A stretch of DNA of 64,000 bases from Flaviflexus huanghaiensis (GTDB lineage: Bacteria; Actinomycetota; Actinomycetes; Actinomycetales; Actinomycetaceae), in NCBI RefSeq assembly GCF_014118685.1, contig NZ_JACFAK010000003.1, positions 124,001 through 188,000 on the forward strand. Reading direction: 5' to 3'. Below, in pieces: positions 1 through 9,260 of the stretch. Both the position numbers and the translations under genes were made by a program. Every line of letters begins with the position of its first letter. Position 1 is the first letter of the stretch. The notes under the pieces were generated by a model. It did not search any database. It saw nothing but the letters and a program-made list of their open reading frames with translations, and had not been told where the DNA came from.

Positions 1-275
1 CGGACGCCATCATCGCCGCACTCGAGAGGGATGCCGCCATCGGCGAAACGATCAACATCGGCTCGGGCGAGCCGACCACGCTGAGCGAACTCCTCAGCAT
101 CGTCCAGGACGTGACGGGCCTCGCGGTTGACCCTCGTGTCGAGCCGGGACGCCCGTTCGATAACTCGTCGACCTGGCTCCGCATCGAGCGCGCGGACACC
201 ATTCTCGACTGGCGGCCCACGACACCTCTTGTTGAGGGAGTCAAGGCGATGTGGGACTGGAAGGTCGGGCGATGA
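1..275 (+). CDS. NAD-dependent sugar epimerase/dehydratase, C-terminal end (partial)
   Basis: The window opens inside this gene; about 90 C-terminal residues are visible, read from position 3 to the TGA at 273-275. The segment INIGSGEPTTLSELL is typical of the C-terminal part of extended short-chain dehydrogenases acting on nucleotide sugars (GalE/RfbB type), where it follows the active site. The Rossmann domain and catalytic YxxxK lie outside the window, so the exact substrate cannot be given. The stop overlaps the start of the following glycosyltransferase by 4 bp (ATGA), so the two are co-transcribed and the enzyme probably supplies a sugar nucleotide for this polysaccharide locus. Confidence 0.8.
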   Translation, partial: DAIIAALERDAAIGETINIGSGEPTTLSELLSIVQDVTGLAVDPRVEPGRPFDNSSTWLRIERADTILDWRPTTPLVEGVKAMWDWKVGR

Positions 276-1354
276 GGATCCTCGGTTTCGGAACCTACAA
301 CATCGCCGCACACCCCCGTGTCGGAATTCTGCTCGAGGGTCTGCGCGACCGTGGTCACACGGTCGTCGAGCTCAACGAGCCGTTGCGCGTGAGCACGGAG
401 GGCCGAGTCGCCGCGCTGTCCTCACCGACGGCCGCCCTCGCGTTCTTTGGCAGGCTCGCGAAGAACTGGGGCCGCCTTATTGCTGGGACGAGACGCTACC
501 GCGGTGGCAGTGCACCCGATGCAATCCTCGTCGGCTACCTCGGCCATTTCGACGTCCTACTCGCCAGGGCGCTCTACCCAAGGACGACAATCATCCTCGA
601 CCATCTCATCTACGCCGCTGACACGGCCGCCGATCGGGGAGCGACGGGCACGGTCCTGCGACGCATCCTCGCTGGTCTCGACAGGCTGGCTCTCGGAACG
701 GCCGACATCGTCATCTACGATACGAATGCGCACGCGAACCTCGCACCGGACGCTCTCGCACACAAGGGTGTCGTCGTTCCCGTTGGCGCACCCGATGCGT
801 GGTTCGAGGCGCGGCAGGACGATCCGGACACCGGGGTTGTCTTCTACGGTCTCTACACTCCGCTTCAGGGCACCACGACGATCGCACGCGCTCTGCGGCT
901 CCTTGCCGACAGTGGTGACCTACCGAAGGCAACGATGATCGGAACGGGCCAAGATTATGAGGAGGTGCGCGAGATCGCGGGCGATGCGGACATCACGTGG
1001 GTCGATTGGGCCGAATCCCAAGCGCTCCCCGCCATCGTCGCTTCCCATTCGATTGGGCTTGGTATTTTCGGGACAACGGATAAGGCCCAACGTGTTGTCC
1101 CCAACAAGGTGTATCAGTCGATGGCGGCGGGATGTGCGACGATCACGTCCGGCACCGAGCCGCAGCGCGCCATGTTGGGAGACGCTGCAACGTATGTGCC
1201 ACCCGGTGACCCGGCCGCTCTCGCCGACGCAATCCGTACCCTCGTGCGGGATCGTGCTCACAGGCAGGAGATGCGGGACCGAGCGTTCGATCTCGCCTCA
1301 CGCGCCTTCACCCACCGCGCCGTCATCGCTCCCCTTGAGGAGCGGCTGACGTGA
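272..1354 (+). CDS. Glycosyltransferase, GT1/GT4-like
   Basis: A 360-residue protein resembling retaining GT-B glycosyltransferases that move a sugar from a nucleotide donor to a surface glycan at the cytoplasmic membrane face. The C-terminal half carries the usual donor-binding pattern: PNKVYQSMAAG near residue 277, then a TSGTEPQRAML loop and a VPPGDPAALADAI helix. The ATG at 272 was chosen because it overlaps the upstream stop as ATGA; an in-frame GTG at 251 lies inside the previous gene. The next gene starts 4 bp before its stop, so it sits in a coupled operon. Acceptor and donor are unknown. Confidence 0.85.
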   Translation: MRILGFGTYNIAAHPRVGILLEGLRDRGHTVVELNEPLRVSTEGRVAALSSPTAALAFFGRLAKNWGRLIAGTRRYRGGSAPDAILVGYLGHFDVLLARALYPRTTIILDHLIYAADTAADRGATGTVLRRILAGLDRLALGTADIVIYDTNAHANLAPDALAHKGVVVPVGAPDAWFEARQDDPDTGVVFYGLYTPLQGTTTIARALRLLADSGDLPKATMIGTGQDYEEVREIAGDADITWVDWAESQALPAIVASHSIGLGIFGTTDKAQRVVPNKVYQSMAAGCATITSGTEPQRAMLGDAATYVPPGDPAALADAIRTLVRDRAHRQEMRDRAFDLASRAFTHRAVIAPLEERLT

Positions 1355-2280
1355 GAACGATTTTCGCGGCGCTCCGCTCGTCCGCCTTCCGATCGTTCTT
1401 CATGATCGCGGCCGCCGCGGCCGCCATCTGGGCCGTCGCGGGGAACTGGGACGAGGTGTCGGACGCGTTGGGGCGGCTGTCGTGGTGGGTCGTTCTCGCC
1501 GCGCTCGTCGTGTCTTTTGTGTTCGTCTGGGTGACGATGCTGGCGTGGCGCACGATCCTCAACGACGCTGGGGGAACGGTGAAGGCCGTGCCTGCACGGC
1601 GGATTTTCTTCGTCTCCCAGGTAGCGAAGTACCTCCCCGGCGGAGTTTGGAACTTCGTTGCGGCAGCGGAGATGGGGGCGGACTACAACATCTCCCGCCG
1701 CCGCTCCGTCACCGTTCTCCTCATGTCGATGCTTGTCTCCGTTCTCACAGGTCTCGGCCTCGCATCGATCGCGTTCTTGTTCGGACCCTCAGATCTCATC
1801 GACACGTACTGGTGGGTCCTTCTCGTGATCCCCGTGCTTCTCGTCATTCTCTACCCGCCCGTCCTCAACGTCTTCGTGAACAGAGGACTCACCCTTCTCA
1901 AACGGGACGGCATCGAAAAGCCGTTCTCGGGAAGAGCGATCGCTGTCGCTGCGGCGCTTGGGGCCGCGAGCTGGATGCTGGCCGGTCTTCAGGTGTGGAT
2001 CATCCTCACGGGGCTCGGCAACGATCCGTCGCCACAGACGTATCTCCTCACGATGGGCGGCTATGCGCTCGCGTGGGCGGTTGGTTTCCTTGTCTTCTTC
2101 GTCCCGGCTGGCGTCGGGGTCCGCGAAGTCGTTCTCGGAGCTTCCCTCGCGGGCCTCGTTCCCGCCGGCGATGTCGTTGTCGTCGTCCTGCTCAGCCGAA
2201 TCCTTTTCACCATCGCCGATCTTGTTCTTGGTGTCCTCTCGTCCCTGGCGATTCGGAGAGCCGCGAGGAGCGTGCAGTGA
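1351..2280 (+). CDS. LPG-synthase-TM / UPF0104-like membrane protein
   Basis: A 309-residue polytopic membrane protein with about eight hydrophobic segments. The motif VSQVAKYLPGGVWNF near residue 90 and the segment FFVPAGVGVREVVLGASL near residue 250 are hallmarks of the lysylphosphatidylglycerol synthetase transmembrane-domain family (PF03706 type), whose stand-alone members are often found in polysaccharide clusters and may act as lipid or lipid-linked-sugar flippases. No synthetase domain is attached. It starts at a GTG overlapping the upstream stop by 4 bp, and its stop overlaps the next start. A flippase role for this locus is inferred from neighbours only. Confidence 0.8.
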   Translation: MRTIFAALRSSAFRSFFMIAAAAAAIWAVAGNWDEVSDALGRLSWWVVLAALVVSFVFVWVTMLAWRTILNDAGGTVKAVPARRIFFVSQVAKYLPGGVWNFVAAAEMGADYNISRRRSVTVLLMSMLVSVLTGLGLASIAFLFGPSDLIDTYWWVLLVIPVLLVILYPPVLNVFVNRGLTLLKRDGIEKPFSGRAIAVAAALGAASWMLAGLQVWIILTGLGNDPSPQTYLLTMGGYALAWAVGFLVFFVPAGVGVREVVLGASLAGLVPAGDVVVVVLLSRILFTIADLVLGVLSSLAIRRAARSVQ

Positions 2281-3923
2281 GCCTCACGACCTTCGTACGA
2301 GCCAGCGTTCTCTTGACCCTCCTCACCGTCATCATTCAAGTCGTGTGGGCGCTGACGATGCCAGCGTTTCGCGGTCCTGACGAACCGCACCACGTCAATT
2401 CGATCATGAGGCTGGCGAGCGGCGGGGGATGGCCGGAGCCCGGTGGCGCAATGATTGACCCCGTCATCTCAGAGGCGGGCAGGCAGGCGGGCCTCATCCA
2501 ATCACACGAGGTTCCCTTCACGGGCGAATACCGCACCCGGCTCCTTCACGGCTCGAGCTTCGGCGGCCCGTTCGCAGACACCCCCGTCACTCCGCACCGC
2601 CTGCGGGACACGGTCTACCCGGTTGAAGCCCACCATCCGTCCTCTATCGAAGTCGACCAGATGACGCAGCATCCGCCGCTCTACTATGCGGGAGGCGCGC
2701 TCGTCGTCAAGGCCTTCGGGCTGGAGGATGCGCCGTGGGACCGGCTCGTTCACGTGTTGCGCGTCTACGGCATTGCGCTCACGATCCCGCTCGTGCCAGC
2801 AACGATCTACACCGCCCGCAGGCTTGGAGCGAACCGGCACTGGTCGCTTGCCGCGGGCCTCATCCCGCTCGCCATCCCTCAGGTGTTCGGCATTACCGCG
2901 GTCGTCACGAACGACACGCTTGCGATCGGCGCTGGAGCACTCGTTGTCGCCGCGCTAGCCAAGGCCGGCACGGAGCGGATCAGCCCGAAGACCGTCGCGC
3001 TCGTCGGTGGCTCGCTCGGCTTCGCCCTGTGGAGTAAGGGACTTCTCCTTGCCTTCGGCCTGCCCCTCATCCTCGTCTTCCTTCTTGCCGACGGTGAGCG
3101 GTGGCGGACGCGGTTGATCGCCGCGCTTGTCTCAGGGTCGATGGCGCTGCTCATCGGCTGGTGGTGGCTCCTCAATATCGTCCGGTACGGGGTACTTCAG
3201 CCCGCCGGCTATTCACGACCAGTGCCAGCAGACTGGGATCCTGCCACGGCAGAAGTCAGCCATTTCGTCACGATCGCGTTCCGGACGTTTACGAAGTCCT
3301 TCTTCTCCTCCTACGGATGGTTGGAAGCGGACTTCCCCACCTGGTTGACGTGGATTCTTCTTGGCCTCCTCCTCGGCGGTACAGCGCTCTCCATCGCCGT
3401 TGCCGGCAGGTCGCGGAAGGTGGTCCTCATCCTGCTGTCTCCGTTCGCGGGTCTCATCGTTCTGCTGTATGTGCAGGGCTGGTTCAACTATGTCGCGACC
3501 TCGGTTGTCGCCGGTGTTCAGGGCCGCTACCTCTATCCCACCCTCGCGGCCTTCGGCTGTCTTGTCCTCGGCATCGCGATATGGGGCCGGTGGGGATACA
3601 GGCTCTTCGCCCTCTTGACAGTCGGTGTCGGCGCCTTCGGCTATGCCTGGTTGCTTCGCAACGCCTACCCCGGCCAACGGTGGTTCGATATCGACCGATT
3701 CGCTCACGTCGCGGGCGTCCCCGCACCCATCGTCGTCATCATCCTCACCCTCTATCTCCTCGTCAACGTGACCATCCTCGTCGTCATCCTGAGGAAGGCA
3801 TCCGACCCGGATGTTCTCGCCGGGCCGCAGTCCGGTATTGCTCGACGGAGATGGCAGGGCCCGCCGCCCGGCTCGGCAGCGGATCACACCCACGTCCCAG
3901 CGGGTGAGGAGGCGCGCCAGTGA
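2277..3923 (+). CDS. DUF2142-family membrane protein, copy 1
   Basis: A 548-residue integral membrane protein with roughly ten to twelve hydrophobic segments, similar in layout to GT-C glycosyltransferases. After the first membrane segment comes the extracytoplasmic motif FRGPDEPHHVNSIMRLASGG, which is repeated almost unchanged in the second copy at 4788-6434. DUF2142 proteins are recurrent in surface-polysaccharide loci, and some are thought to use lipid-linked sugars. The GTG at 2277 was chosen because it overlaps the preceding stop by 4 bp; the frame stays open far upstream, but that part lies inside the previous gene. The final ~50 residues are polar and rich in Arg and Pro. Confidence 0.82.
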   Translation: MSLTTFVRASVLLTLLTVIIQVVWALTMPAFRGPDEPHHVNSIMRLASGGGWPEPGGAMIDPVISEAGRQAGLIQSHEVPFTGEYRTRLLHGSSFGGPFADTPVTPHRLRDTVYPVEAHHPSSIEVDQMTQHPPLYYAGGALVVKAFGLEDAPWDRLVHVLRVYGIALTIPLVPATIYTARRLGANRHWSLAAGLIPLAIPQVFGITAVVTNDTLAIGAGALVVAALAKAGTERISPKTVALVGGSLGFALWSKGLLLAFGLPLILVFLLADGERWRTRLIAALVSGSMALLIGWWWLLNIVRYGVLQPAGYSRPVPADWDPATAEVSHFVTIAFRTFTKSFFSSYGWLEADFPTWLTWILLGLLLGGTALSIAVAGRSRKVVLILLSPFAGLIVLLYVQGWFNYVATSVVAGVQGRYLYPTLAAFGCLVLGIAIWGRWGYRLFALLTVGVGAFGYAWLLRNAYPGQRWFDIDRFAHVAGVPAPIVVIILTLYLLVNVTILVVILRKASDPDVLAGPQSGIARRRWQGPPPGSAADHTHVPAGEEARQ

Positions 3924-4786
3924 AGGTCCACGCCGTCGTTGTCACATACCGTCCGGGACCGGTCGGGCCCCTCATCCGCGCTCTTGCCGCCCAGTGTGCC
4001 CACGTGACAGTCGTCGACAACACTCCCGGCGGTGACGAGGAACTCGCGGCCGTCTGCACGGGGGCCGGCGCCGAGCTCGTCGAGCTCGGCGACAATATGG
4101 GAATTGCCGCAGCTCACAACATCGGCATAAGTGCCGCGCTTGAGAATGGGGCAGATGCTGTTCTCCTGTCCGATCAGGATTCGATCATCCCCGCTGGGAT
4201 GGTCGAGACGCTTGTCTCTCATCTTGATCGCGGCGTTGGAGCGGTTGGTCCTGTTCCGGTCGAAGGCACGGACGAGCTCGTGTATACGGACCACCGCTGG
4301 GGCCCGAAGCGTGCCCCGCTCCCTGCCGGGGCCCAGGAGATTGAGGTGTCCTTCCTTCTTGCCTCCGGGTGTCTCATTGAGAGGACGGTCCTCGAGGACG
4401 TCGGGTTGATGAATGCGGCGCTCTTCATCGATCACGTCGATCTGGAGTGGGGAATGAGGGCGCGGCGGGCCGGGTACCGACTCATCGCCATCCCGACAGC
4501 CGTTCTCGAGCACAGCCTCGGTGACAGCGTCGTCAAGGTTCCGGGCCGGGATCAGGTCGTTCACATTCACAGCCCGATCCGAAACTACTACCTCATCCGC
4601 AACACGCTCGCCCTTATCAAGACCGATCTGCTGCCGCGGCAGTGGCGCGTTCGCTACGTCTACTGGATCACGCGTTTTTCGATCTTCAACGTCCTCATCA
4701 ACGCCGACCGGAGGGAGCGTGCCCGATACGTCGTCCGTGGCTTTATCGACGGGGTGACGGGCCGCATGGGCAGGTACGGCAGGTAG
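3920..4786 (+). CDS. GT2 glycosyltransferase, rhamnosyltransferase-like
   Basis: A 288-residue GT-A fold enzyme. The N-terminus AVVVTYRP, the VVDNTP strand and the metal-binding motif LLSDQDS (Asp85-Asp87) match the GT2 subgroup that includes dTDP-rhamnosyltransferases of RfbF/RgpB type. A SGCLIER segment and the acidic IDHVDLEW region complete the usual set. No membrane segment is evident, so it probably acts at the cytoplasmic membrane face. dTDP-rhamnose genes lie 2-5 kb downstream, which fits rhamnose as donor, but this is context only. The GTG start overlaps the stop of DUF2142 copy 1 by 4 bp. Confidence 0.85.
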   Translation: MKVHAVVVTYRPGPVGPLIRALAAQCAHVTVVDNTPGGDEELAAVCTGAGAELVELGDNMGIAAAHNIGISAALENGADAVLLSDQDSIIPAGMVETLVSHLDRGVGAVGPVPVEGTDELVYTDHRWGPKRAPLPAGAQEIEVSFLLASGCLIERTVLEDVGLMNAALFIDHVDLEWGMRARRAGYRLIAIPTAVLEHSLGDSVVKVPGRDQVVHIHSPIRNYYLIRNTLALIKTDLLPRQWRVRYVYWITRFSIFNVLINADRRERARYVVRGFIDGVTGRMGRYGR

Positions 4787-4787
4787 T

Positions 4788-6434
4788 GTGACCGACATGG
4801 GGAAGCGTGCATTTGTCACGTCAGCGGCGGTGTTGACACTTCTCGTCCTCATCATTCAGGTCGTGTGGGCCGTGACGCTCCCCGGTTTCCGGGGACCGGA
4901 CGAGCCGCATCACGTCAACTCCATTCTCCGGCTAGCCTCGGGTGGGGGATGGCCGCCGCCGGGCGAGGCGCGTGTCGACAGTTCCGTCATCGGCGCCGCA
5001 CGCGAATCGGGCACACTCACATCCGGCGCCCAGGGGTTCGTCGGGCTCAATCGAACAAAGCTCAACAACGACCGAGTTGAGCCACGCACGGAGCCACCGT
5101 TCCCAACGTACTTCCGTGACCGAGAGGTCGTCCCTCACGAGAAACGCTCCGTCATTGGCACCGTTGCGCAGGCCGATCCGGCCAGCGTCGAAGTCGATCA
5201 GATGACCCAGCACCCGCCCGTCTACTACGCCGGTGGGGCGCTTGTCACGAGAGCTTTCAGCCTCGACGAGCTGCCGTGGGATCGAATGCTACTTGGTCTG
5301 AGGGTGTACGGAATCCTCCTCACCCTTCCCCTCATCCCCGCCATCGTGTACACGGCGAGGAAGCTCGGAGCACGTCGCACGTGGGCCGTCGCGGCCGGAT
5401 TCCTTCCCTTTGGCATCCCGCAATACTTCGCGATTACCGCAGGAGTAACGAACGATACCCTCGCTATCGGCGCAGGTGCGGTCGTCGTTGCCGCTCTTGC
5501 GAAGGCTGGTGTTGAACGTATCCGGCCGCTCACTGTCACCCTTGTCGCGGTGTCTCTCGGCGCGGCCCTGTGGACGAAAGGCCTTCTGCTCGCGTTCGGG
5601 CTCGCTCTGATCCTCGTCTTCGCCCTCAAGCGTCAGGAGACGTGGCGGGCCAGGTTGACCGCTATCGCCGCATCCGGCGCGGGTTCTCTCCTCATAGGCT
5701 GGTGGTGGATCCACAACATCATCCGCTACGGCGTTATCCAGCCGTCGGGTTTTGTTCGCTACGTGCCGGATTCCTGGGATGAGTCGATGGCGGACGTGTC
5801 GGAGTTTTTCAGCTTCGCCTGGGACTCAATCACGACCTCGTTCTTCTCCGCCTTCGGTTGGCTCGACGCCGACTTCCATCCGACCTTCACGACCCTCCTC
5901 ACGCTGTCACTCACCGCCCTCATCGTGTGGTCGGTCGTCGCTGCAGGGCCGCACCGCGCCACCTTTATCGCCTTGCTCGCGCCAGCTCTCGGCACGTTAC
6001 CGCTGCTCCTCGCCGAATCGTGGAGTGCCTACACGACGTACGGCACGATCGCGGGTGTCCAGGGACGCTATTTCTATCCTCTACTTGCCGTCCTCGGCGG
6101 GACCGTGCTCGGTTTGAGGCACCTACGGGGCAAGACAATCGTCATCTTCGCCTCGACCTGCCTCGCCATTGGCGCCTATGGCTTCGTCTTCTTCCTCAAT
6201 AGCGCCTACCCCGGATATCCGTGGATTGACTTCCCGAGATACGCCCACGTTGTCGGAATCAGCCACGTTGCCCTGACCATCATCCTCGAAATTCTTGTCG
6301 CCGCCTTCATCGGTGCCTTCGCTCTCGCCGGCCTGACCGGCATTCGAGAATCCCGGCTCACGTTGTCTGCTACCGACCTCGCCATTGTCCACGCCGTCGA
6401 GCCGACTCGGCCGAGCGGGGCAGGGCATGGGTGA
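4788..6434 (+). CDS. DUF2142-family membrane protein, copy 2
   Basis: A second 548-residue DUF2142 protein, exactly as long as copy 1. The two share long near-identical stretches: FRGPDEPHHVNSILRLASGG after the first membrane helix, VEVDQMTQHPPVYYAGGALV, AITAGVTNDTLAIGAGA and GVQGRYFYPLLA. Divergence is highest in the loop after the first motif and at the C-terminus. This looks like an old tandem duplication around the GT2 gene. GTG at 4788 lies one base after the upstream stop; ATG at 4797 is an alternative start. It is the last plus-strand gene before the convergent rfbC. Confidence 0.82.
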   Translation: MTDMGKRAFVTSAAVLTLLVLIIQVVWAVTLPGFRGPDEPHHVNSILRLASGGGWPPPGEARVDSSVIGAARESGTLTSGAQGFVGLNRTKLNNDRVEPRTEPPFPTYFRDREVVPHEKRSVIGTVAQADPASVEVDQMTQHPPVYYAGGALVTRAFSLDELPWDRMLLGLRVYGILLTLPLIPAIVYTARKLGARRTWAVAAGFLPFGIPQYFAITAGVTNDTLAIGAGAVVVAALAKAGVERIRPLTVTLVAVSLGAALWTKGLLLAFGLALILVFALKRQETWRARLTAIAASGAGSLLIGWWWIHNIIRYGVIQPSGFVRYVPDSWDESMADVSEFFSFAWDSITTSFFSAFGWLDADFHPTFTTLLTLSLTALIVWSVVAAGPHRATFIALLAPALGTLPLLLAESWSAYTTYGTIAGVQGRYFYPLLAVLGGTVLGLRHLRGKTIVIFASTCLAIGAYGFVFFLNSAYPGYPWIDFPRYAHVVGISHVALTIILEILVAAFIGAFALAGLTGIRESRLTLSATDLAIVHAVEPTRPSGAGHG

Positions 6435-6616
6435 AAACACGCTGGCGGACCGTAGCGGTTGAGATGCACCGGCATCGGCGCTTCGAAGGGGAGCGGTCTT
6501 GCCCACGCGGCGGCTAGCAGGGAACACTCCCCATCGGGCTCCCGGCACGACTGACAGACGGGCGTGGAAGAGGAAGCCGCCGGACCGCATGTGCAACCCG
6601 GCGGACTGACATCACT

Positions 6617-7258
6617 CTACTTTTGCCGGCTGACGAAACCGTGCGCGAGGGCGAGAGTAGGTAGCAGTCCCATCTCCGCGGCCTTCAAGAGCCCGGGCGC
6701 GTCCCTATCCTTGTCGGAGAGGATGGGCGCGATTGGGTTGCCGTGGCGGTCTTCAGTGGGCCAGTCGATGCCGATCGTCTGACACAGCGGGTTGATGCCG
6801 TGCTCGCGCGTGGGGGAGTACGTTGTCGAACAGAGATACGTGGCGACCGAATCATCCTCGAGCGACATGAAGGCATGGCCGAGGCCCTCGGAAATGAAGA
6901 TCGCGTTGCGCTCCTTGTCATCAAGGAGGACCGAATCATACTGCCCAAACGTCGGCGAATCGATGCGGATGTCGATGACGAAGTCGAGGATCGCCCCTTT
7001 AGGGCAGAACACGTACTTCGCCTGCGACGGCGGCACGTCAGCGAAGTGGATGCCGCGGATAACGCCCGCACCGGAGACGGAGGTGTTGACCTGTTCGACG
7101 CGGAGAGACCTGCCGATCGCCTCCTTGAAGGCGGGCTGCTTGAACGCTTCGAGGAACGTGCCCCGGCTGTCCGGGAACTGGCGGGGGGTGATCCGCCAAG
7201 CACCGCTTATTGCAAGGGGCGTGATATCCAACTGAGCCTCCAGACGCCGGTTCCACAT
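6617..7258 (-). CDS. rfbC: dTDP-4-dehydrorhamnose 3,5-epimerase
   Basis: A 213-residue cupin enzyme that epimerises C3 and C5 of dTDP-4-keto-6-deoxyglucose, the third step of dTDP-L-rhamnose synthesis. The catalytic histidine lies in VIRGIHFADVPPSQAKYV, the strand LDFVIDIRIDSPTFG follows, and the active-site tyrosine is in CSTTYSPTREHGI. Length is slightly above the usual ~185-200 residues. It is transcribed away from rfbD, whose start lies about 60-85 bp to the right, so the two probably share a divergent promoter region. Fewer than 200 bp separate its 3' end from the convergent DUF2142 gene. Confidence 0.92.
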   Translation of the reverse strand: MWNRRLEAQLDITPLAISGAWRITPRQFPDSRGTFLEAFKQPAFKEAIGRSLRVEQVNTSVSGAGVIRGIHFADVPPSQAKYVFCPKGAILDFVIDIRIDSPTFGQYDSVLLDDKERNAIFISEGLGHAFMSLEDDSVATYLCSTTYSPTREHGINPLCQTIGIDWPTEDRHGNPIAPILSDKDRDAPGLLKAAEMGLLPTLALAHGFVSRQK

Positions 7259-7343
7259 ACTGCGTCAAGGTTAGCACCTAGCATGGTCGCGCGGACCGGC
7301 ACGCTAGTCTTGGACCATTATGATGCGGACGAAAGGACTGCCG

Positions 7344-8195
7344 ATGCGGTGGATGGTTGTGGGCGCGAAGGGCATGCTGGGCACTGACCTCGTGTCGAAG
7401 CTCGTCGAGGCCGGGCACGATGTGCTCGCCGTGGACAAGGATGAACTCGACATCACGAACGAGGGTTCGGTCAACCACACTGTCGGCGGCGTTGACGTCG
7501 TCGTCAACGTTGCGGCGTACACGGCGGTCGATCGGGCAGAAGAGGAGGAGGCCGCGGCCTTTCTCGTCAACGCTGTCGGACCTCAGCATTTGGCCCGCCG
7601 GTGCCGGAAAATCGGCGCCCGCCTCGTCCACATTTCTACCGACTACGTCTTCAACGGGTCGAGCTCATCGCCCTATCAGGAGAACGGCGCCGCATCCCCC
7701 GCAGGCGCCTATGGCCGCACGAAGGCTGCCGGGGAGTGGGCTGTCAGGGCGAACACGGACGACTACGTCATCGTCCGCACAGCATGGCTCTACGGCGCTC
7801 ATGGCTCGTGTTTCCCGAAGACGATGGCGGCGCTGTCAGAGAAGAACGGCACACTTTCTGTCGTCACCGACGAAGTCGGCCAACCGACGTGGACTGCAGA
7901 TCTTGCGGACCTCATCGTCCGCCTTGTCGAGGCCGAGGTGCCGTCCGGGATCTACCATGGAACGTCCTCGGGCCGGACAAACTGGTACTCCTTCACACAG
8001 GCGATCATGACATCCCTTGGCAAGGACCCAGCGATTGTCAAAGAGACGACCGCGGCAGCCTTCAACCGTCCCGCTCCCAGGCCCTCGTTCTCGGTGCTCG
8101 GCCATAATCAACTCGTCGCCGCTGGCGTGAAGCCGATCGGCAACTGGCTGGAGCGCTGGAACGCTGCTGCTGAGACGGTGCTTGCGGATTACTGA
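7344..8195 (+). CDS. rfbD: dTDP-4-dehydrorhamnose reductase
   Basis: A 283-residue NADPH-dependent reductase that completes dTDP-L-rhamnose synthesis. The Rossmann motif VVGAKGMLGTDLV is at the N-terminus, followed by DVVVNVAAYTAVDRAE, the catalytic serine/threonine region VHISTDYVFNG and the YGRTKAAGEWAV motif with the YxxxK pair; VRTAWLYG is also typical of RfbD. ATG at 7344 places the Rossmann strand directly at the N-terminus; ATG at 7320 or 7323 would add seven or eight residues. It is divergent from rfbC and convergent with rfbA, and a strong inverted repeat lies just after its stop. Confidence 0.93.
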   Translation: MRWMVVGAKGMLGTDLVSKLVEAGHDVLAVDKDELDITNEGSVNHTVGGVDVVVNVAAYTAVDRAEEEEAAAFLVNAVGPQHLARRCRKIGARLVHISTDYVFNGSSSSPYQENGAASPAGAYGRTKAAGEWAVRANTDDYVIVRTAWLYGAHGSCFPKTMAALSEKNGTLSVVTDEVGQPTWTADLADLIVRLVEAEVPSGIYHGTSSGRTNWYSFTQAIMTSLGKDPAIVKETTAAAFNRPAPRPSFSVLGHNQLVAAGVKPIGNWLERWNAAAETVLADY

Positions 8196-8231
8196 GCAGC
8201 GCGGCCTGGCGTTGTCGGCCGCGTTCCCATC

Positions 8232-8267
8232 ATTGTCGCCTGCCCGAATTGACGGGCAGGCGACAAT
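8232..8267. terminator. Perfect 15-bp inverted repeat between convergent rfbD and rfbA
   Basis: Positions 8232-8246 and 8253-8267 are exact reverse complements around a six-base loop (AATTGA). The outer ends are AT-rich, so the transcript carries an A-run and a U-rich end on both strands, as expected of a bidirectional intrinsic terminator. It lies between the stop of rfbD and the stop of rfbA. Confidence 0.75.
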
Positions 8268-8279
8268 TGGGTCGACGCG

Positions 8280-9149
8280 CTACCGGCCACGCTCGATGAG
8301 AGACAGGAGATATTCTCCATAACCGGACTTCATGAGGGGCTGGGCGCGCTCGGCGAGCTCGTCGTCGCTGAGGAAGCCCATGCGCCACGCAACCTCCTCG
8401 GGAGCACCAACCTTCAGGCCCTGGCGCGCCTCGACCGTGCGAACAAAGCTCGTCGCGTCGGCGAGTGAATCGAATGTTCCCGTGTCGAGCCAGGCGGTAC
8501 CGCGGGGAAGCACCTCGACGGAGAGCTTGCCCTCGCGGAGGTAGTGGGCGTTGACGTCCGTGATCTCATACTCGCCGCGTGGCGAAGGCTCGAGGTCCTT
8601 TGCGATCGCAACAACGTCATTGTCATAGAAGTACAGGCCTGGCACGGCGTAGTTCGATTTCGGCTTCGTCGGCTTCTCCTCAATCGAGATCGCCTTATTG
8701 TTCTCGTCAAACTCGACGACGCCATAGCGCTCCGGGTCATTGACGTGGTACGCAAACACGGCGCCGCCGTCAAGGTTGATGTGCCTGCGTAGCTTTGTGC
8801 CCATGCCCTGGCCGTAGAAGATGTTGTCACCAAGGACGAGGGCGGCGGCGTCGGAACCAATGAACTGCTCGCCGAGGACGAAGGCCTGCGCGAGACCGTT
8901 CGGAACCTCCTGAACGGTGTAGGAGAGGTTGACTCCCAGCTGGGAGCCGTCGCCGAGCAGGCGGTGGAAGGACTCAGCGTCGTGCGGGGTCGTGATGATG
9001 AGGATGTCCTGGATGCCGGCGAGCATGAGGGTTGTCATCGGGTAGTAGATCATCGGCTTGTCGTAGACAGGGACAAGCTGCTTGGAGATGCCGAGAGTGA
9101 TCGGGTGGAGCCTCGTGCCTGAACCGCCGGCCAGAATAATGCCGCGCAT
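8280..9149 (-). CDS. rfbA: Glucose-1-phosphate thymidylyltransferase
   Basis: A 289-residue nucleotidyltransferase making dTDP-glucose from dTTP and glucose-1-phosphate, the first step to dTDP-rhamnose. The N-terminus [18 protein letters not shown] carries the nucleotide-binding GxGTRL signature; [15 protein letters not shown] and [19 protein letters not shown] follow, all typical of RfbA. The ATG at 9149 was chosen over an upstream in-frame start at 9215 because it begins exactly at the conserved strand and has GGAAGG upstream. A separate dTDP-glucose 4,6-dehydratase (rfbB) is not seen in the window. Confidence 0.95.
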   Translation of the reverse strand: MRGIILAGGSGTRLHPITLGISKQLVPVYDKPMIYYPMTTLMLAGIQDILIITTPHDAESFHRLLGDGSQLGVNLSYTVQEVPNGLAQAFVLGEQFIGSDAAALVLGDNIFYGQGMGTKLRRHINLDGGAVFAYHVNDPERYGVVEFDENNKAISIEEKPTKPKSNYAVPGLYFYDNDVVAIAKDLEPSPRGEYEITDVNAHYLREGKLSVEVLPRGTAWLDTGTFDSLADATSFVRTVEARQGLKVGAPEEVAWRMGFLSDDELAERAQPLMKSGYGEYLLSLIERGR

Positions 9150-9260
9150 CGCTAACCTTCCGTGAGGGGACGTCTTTCCGCCATTATTCCCCGGATCACG
9201 ACACCCCGCACTCACCCCGGCCGTGACGTACCGATCCTGCGAGCCAGCGGCACACCACTT

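Noticed and set aside
1482-2276. Upstream extension of the first DUF2142 frame
   Set aside because: It overlaps the flippase-like gene in another frame; the coupled GTG at 2277 gives a protein equal in length to its paralogue.
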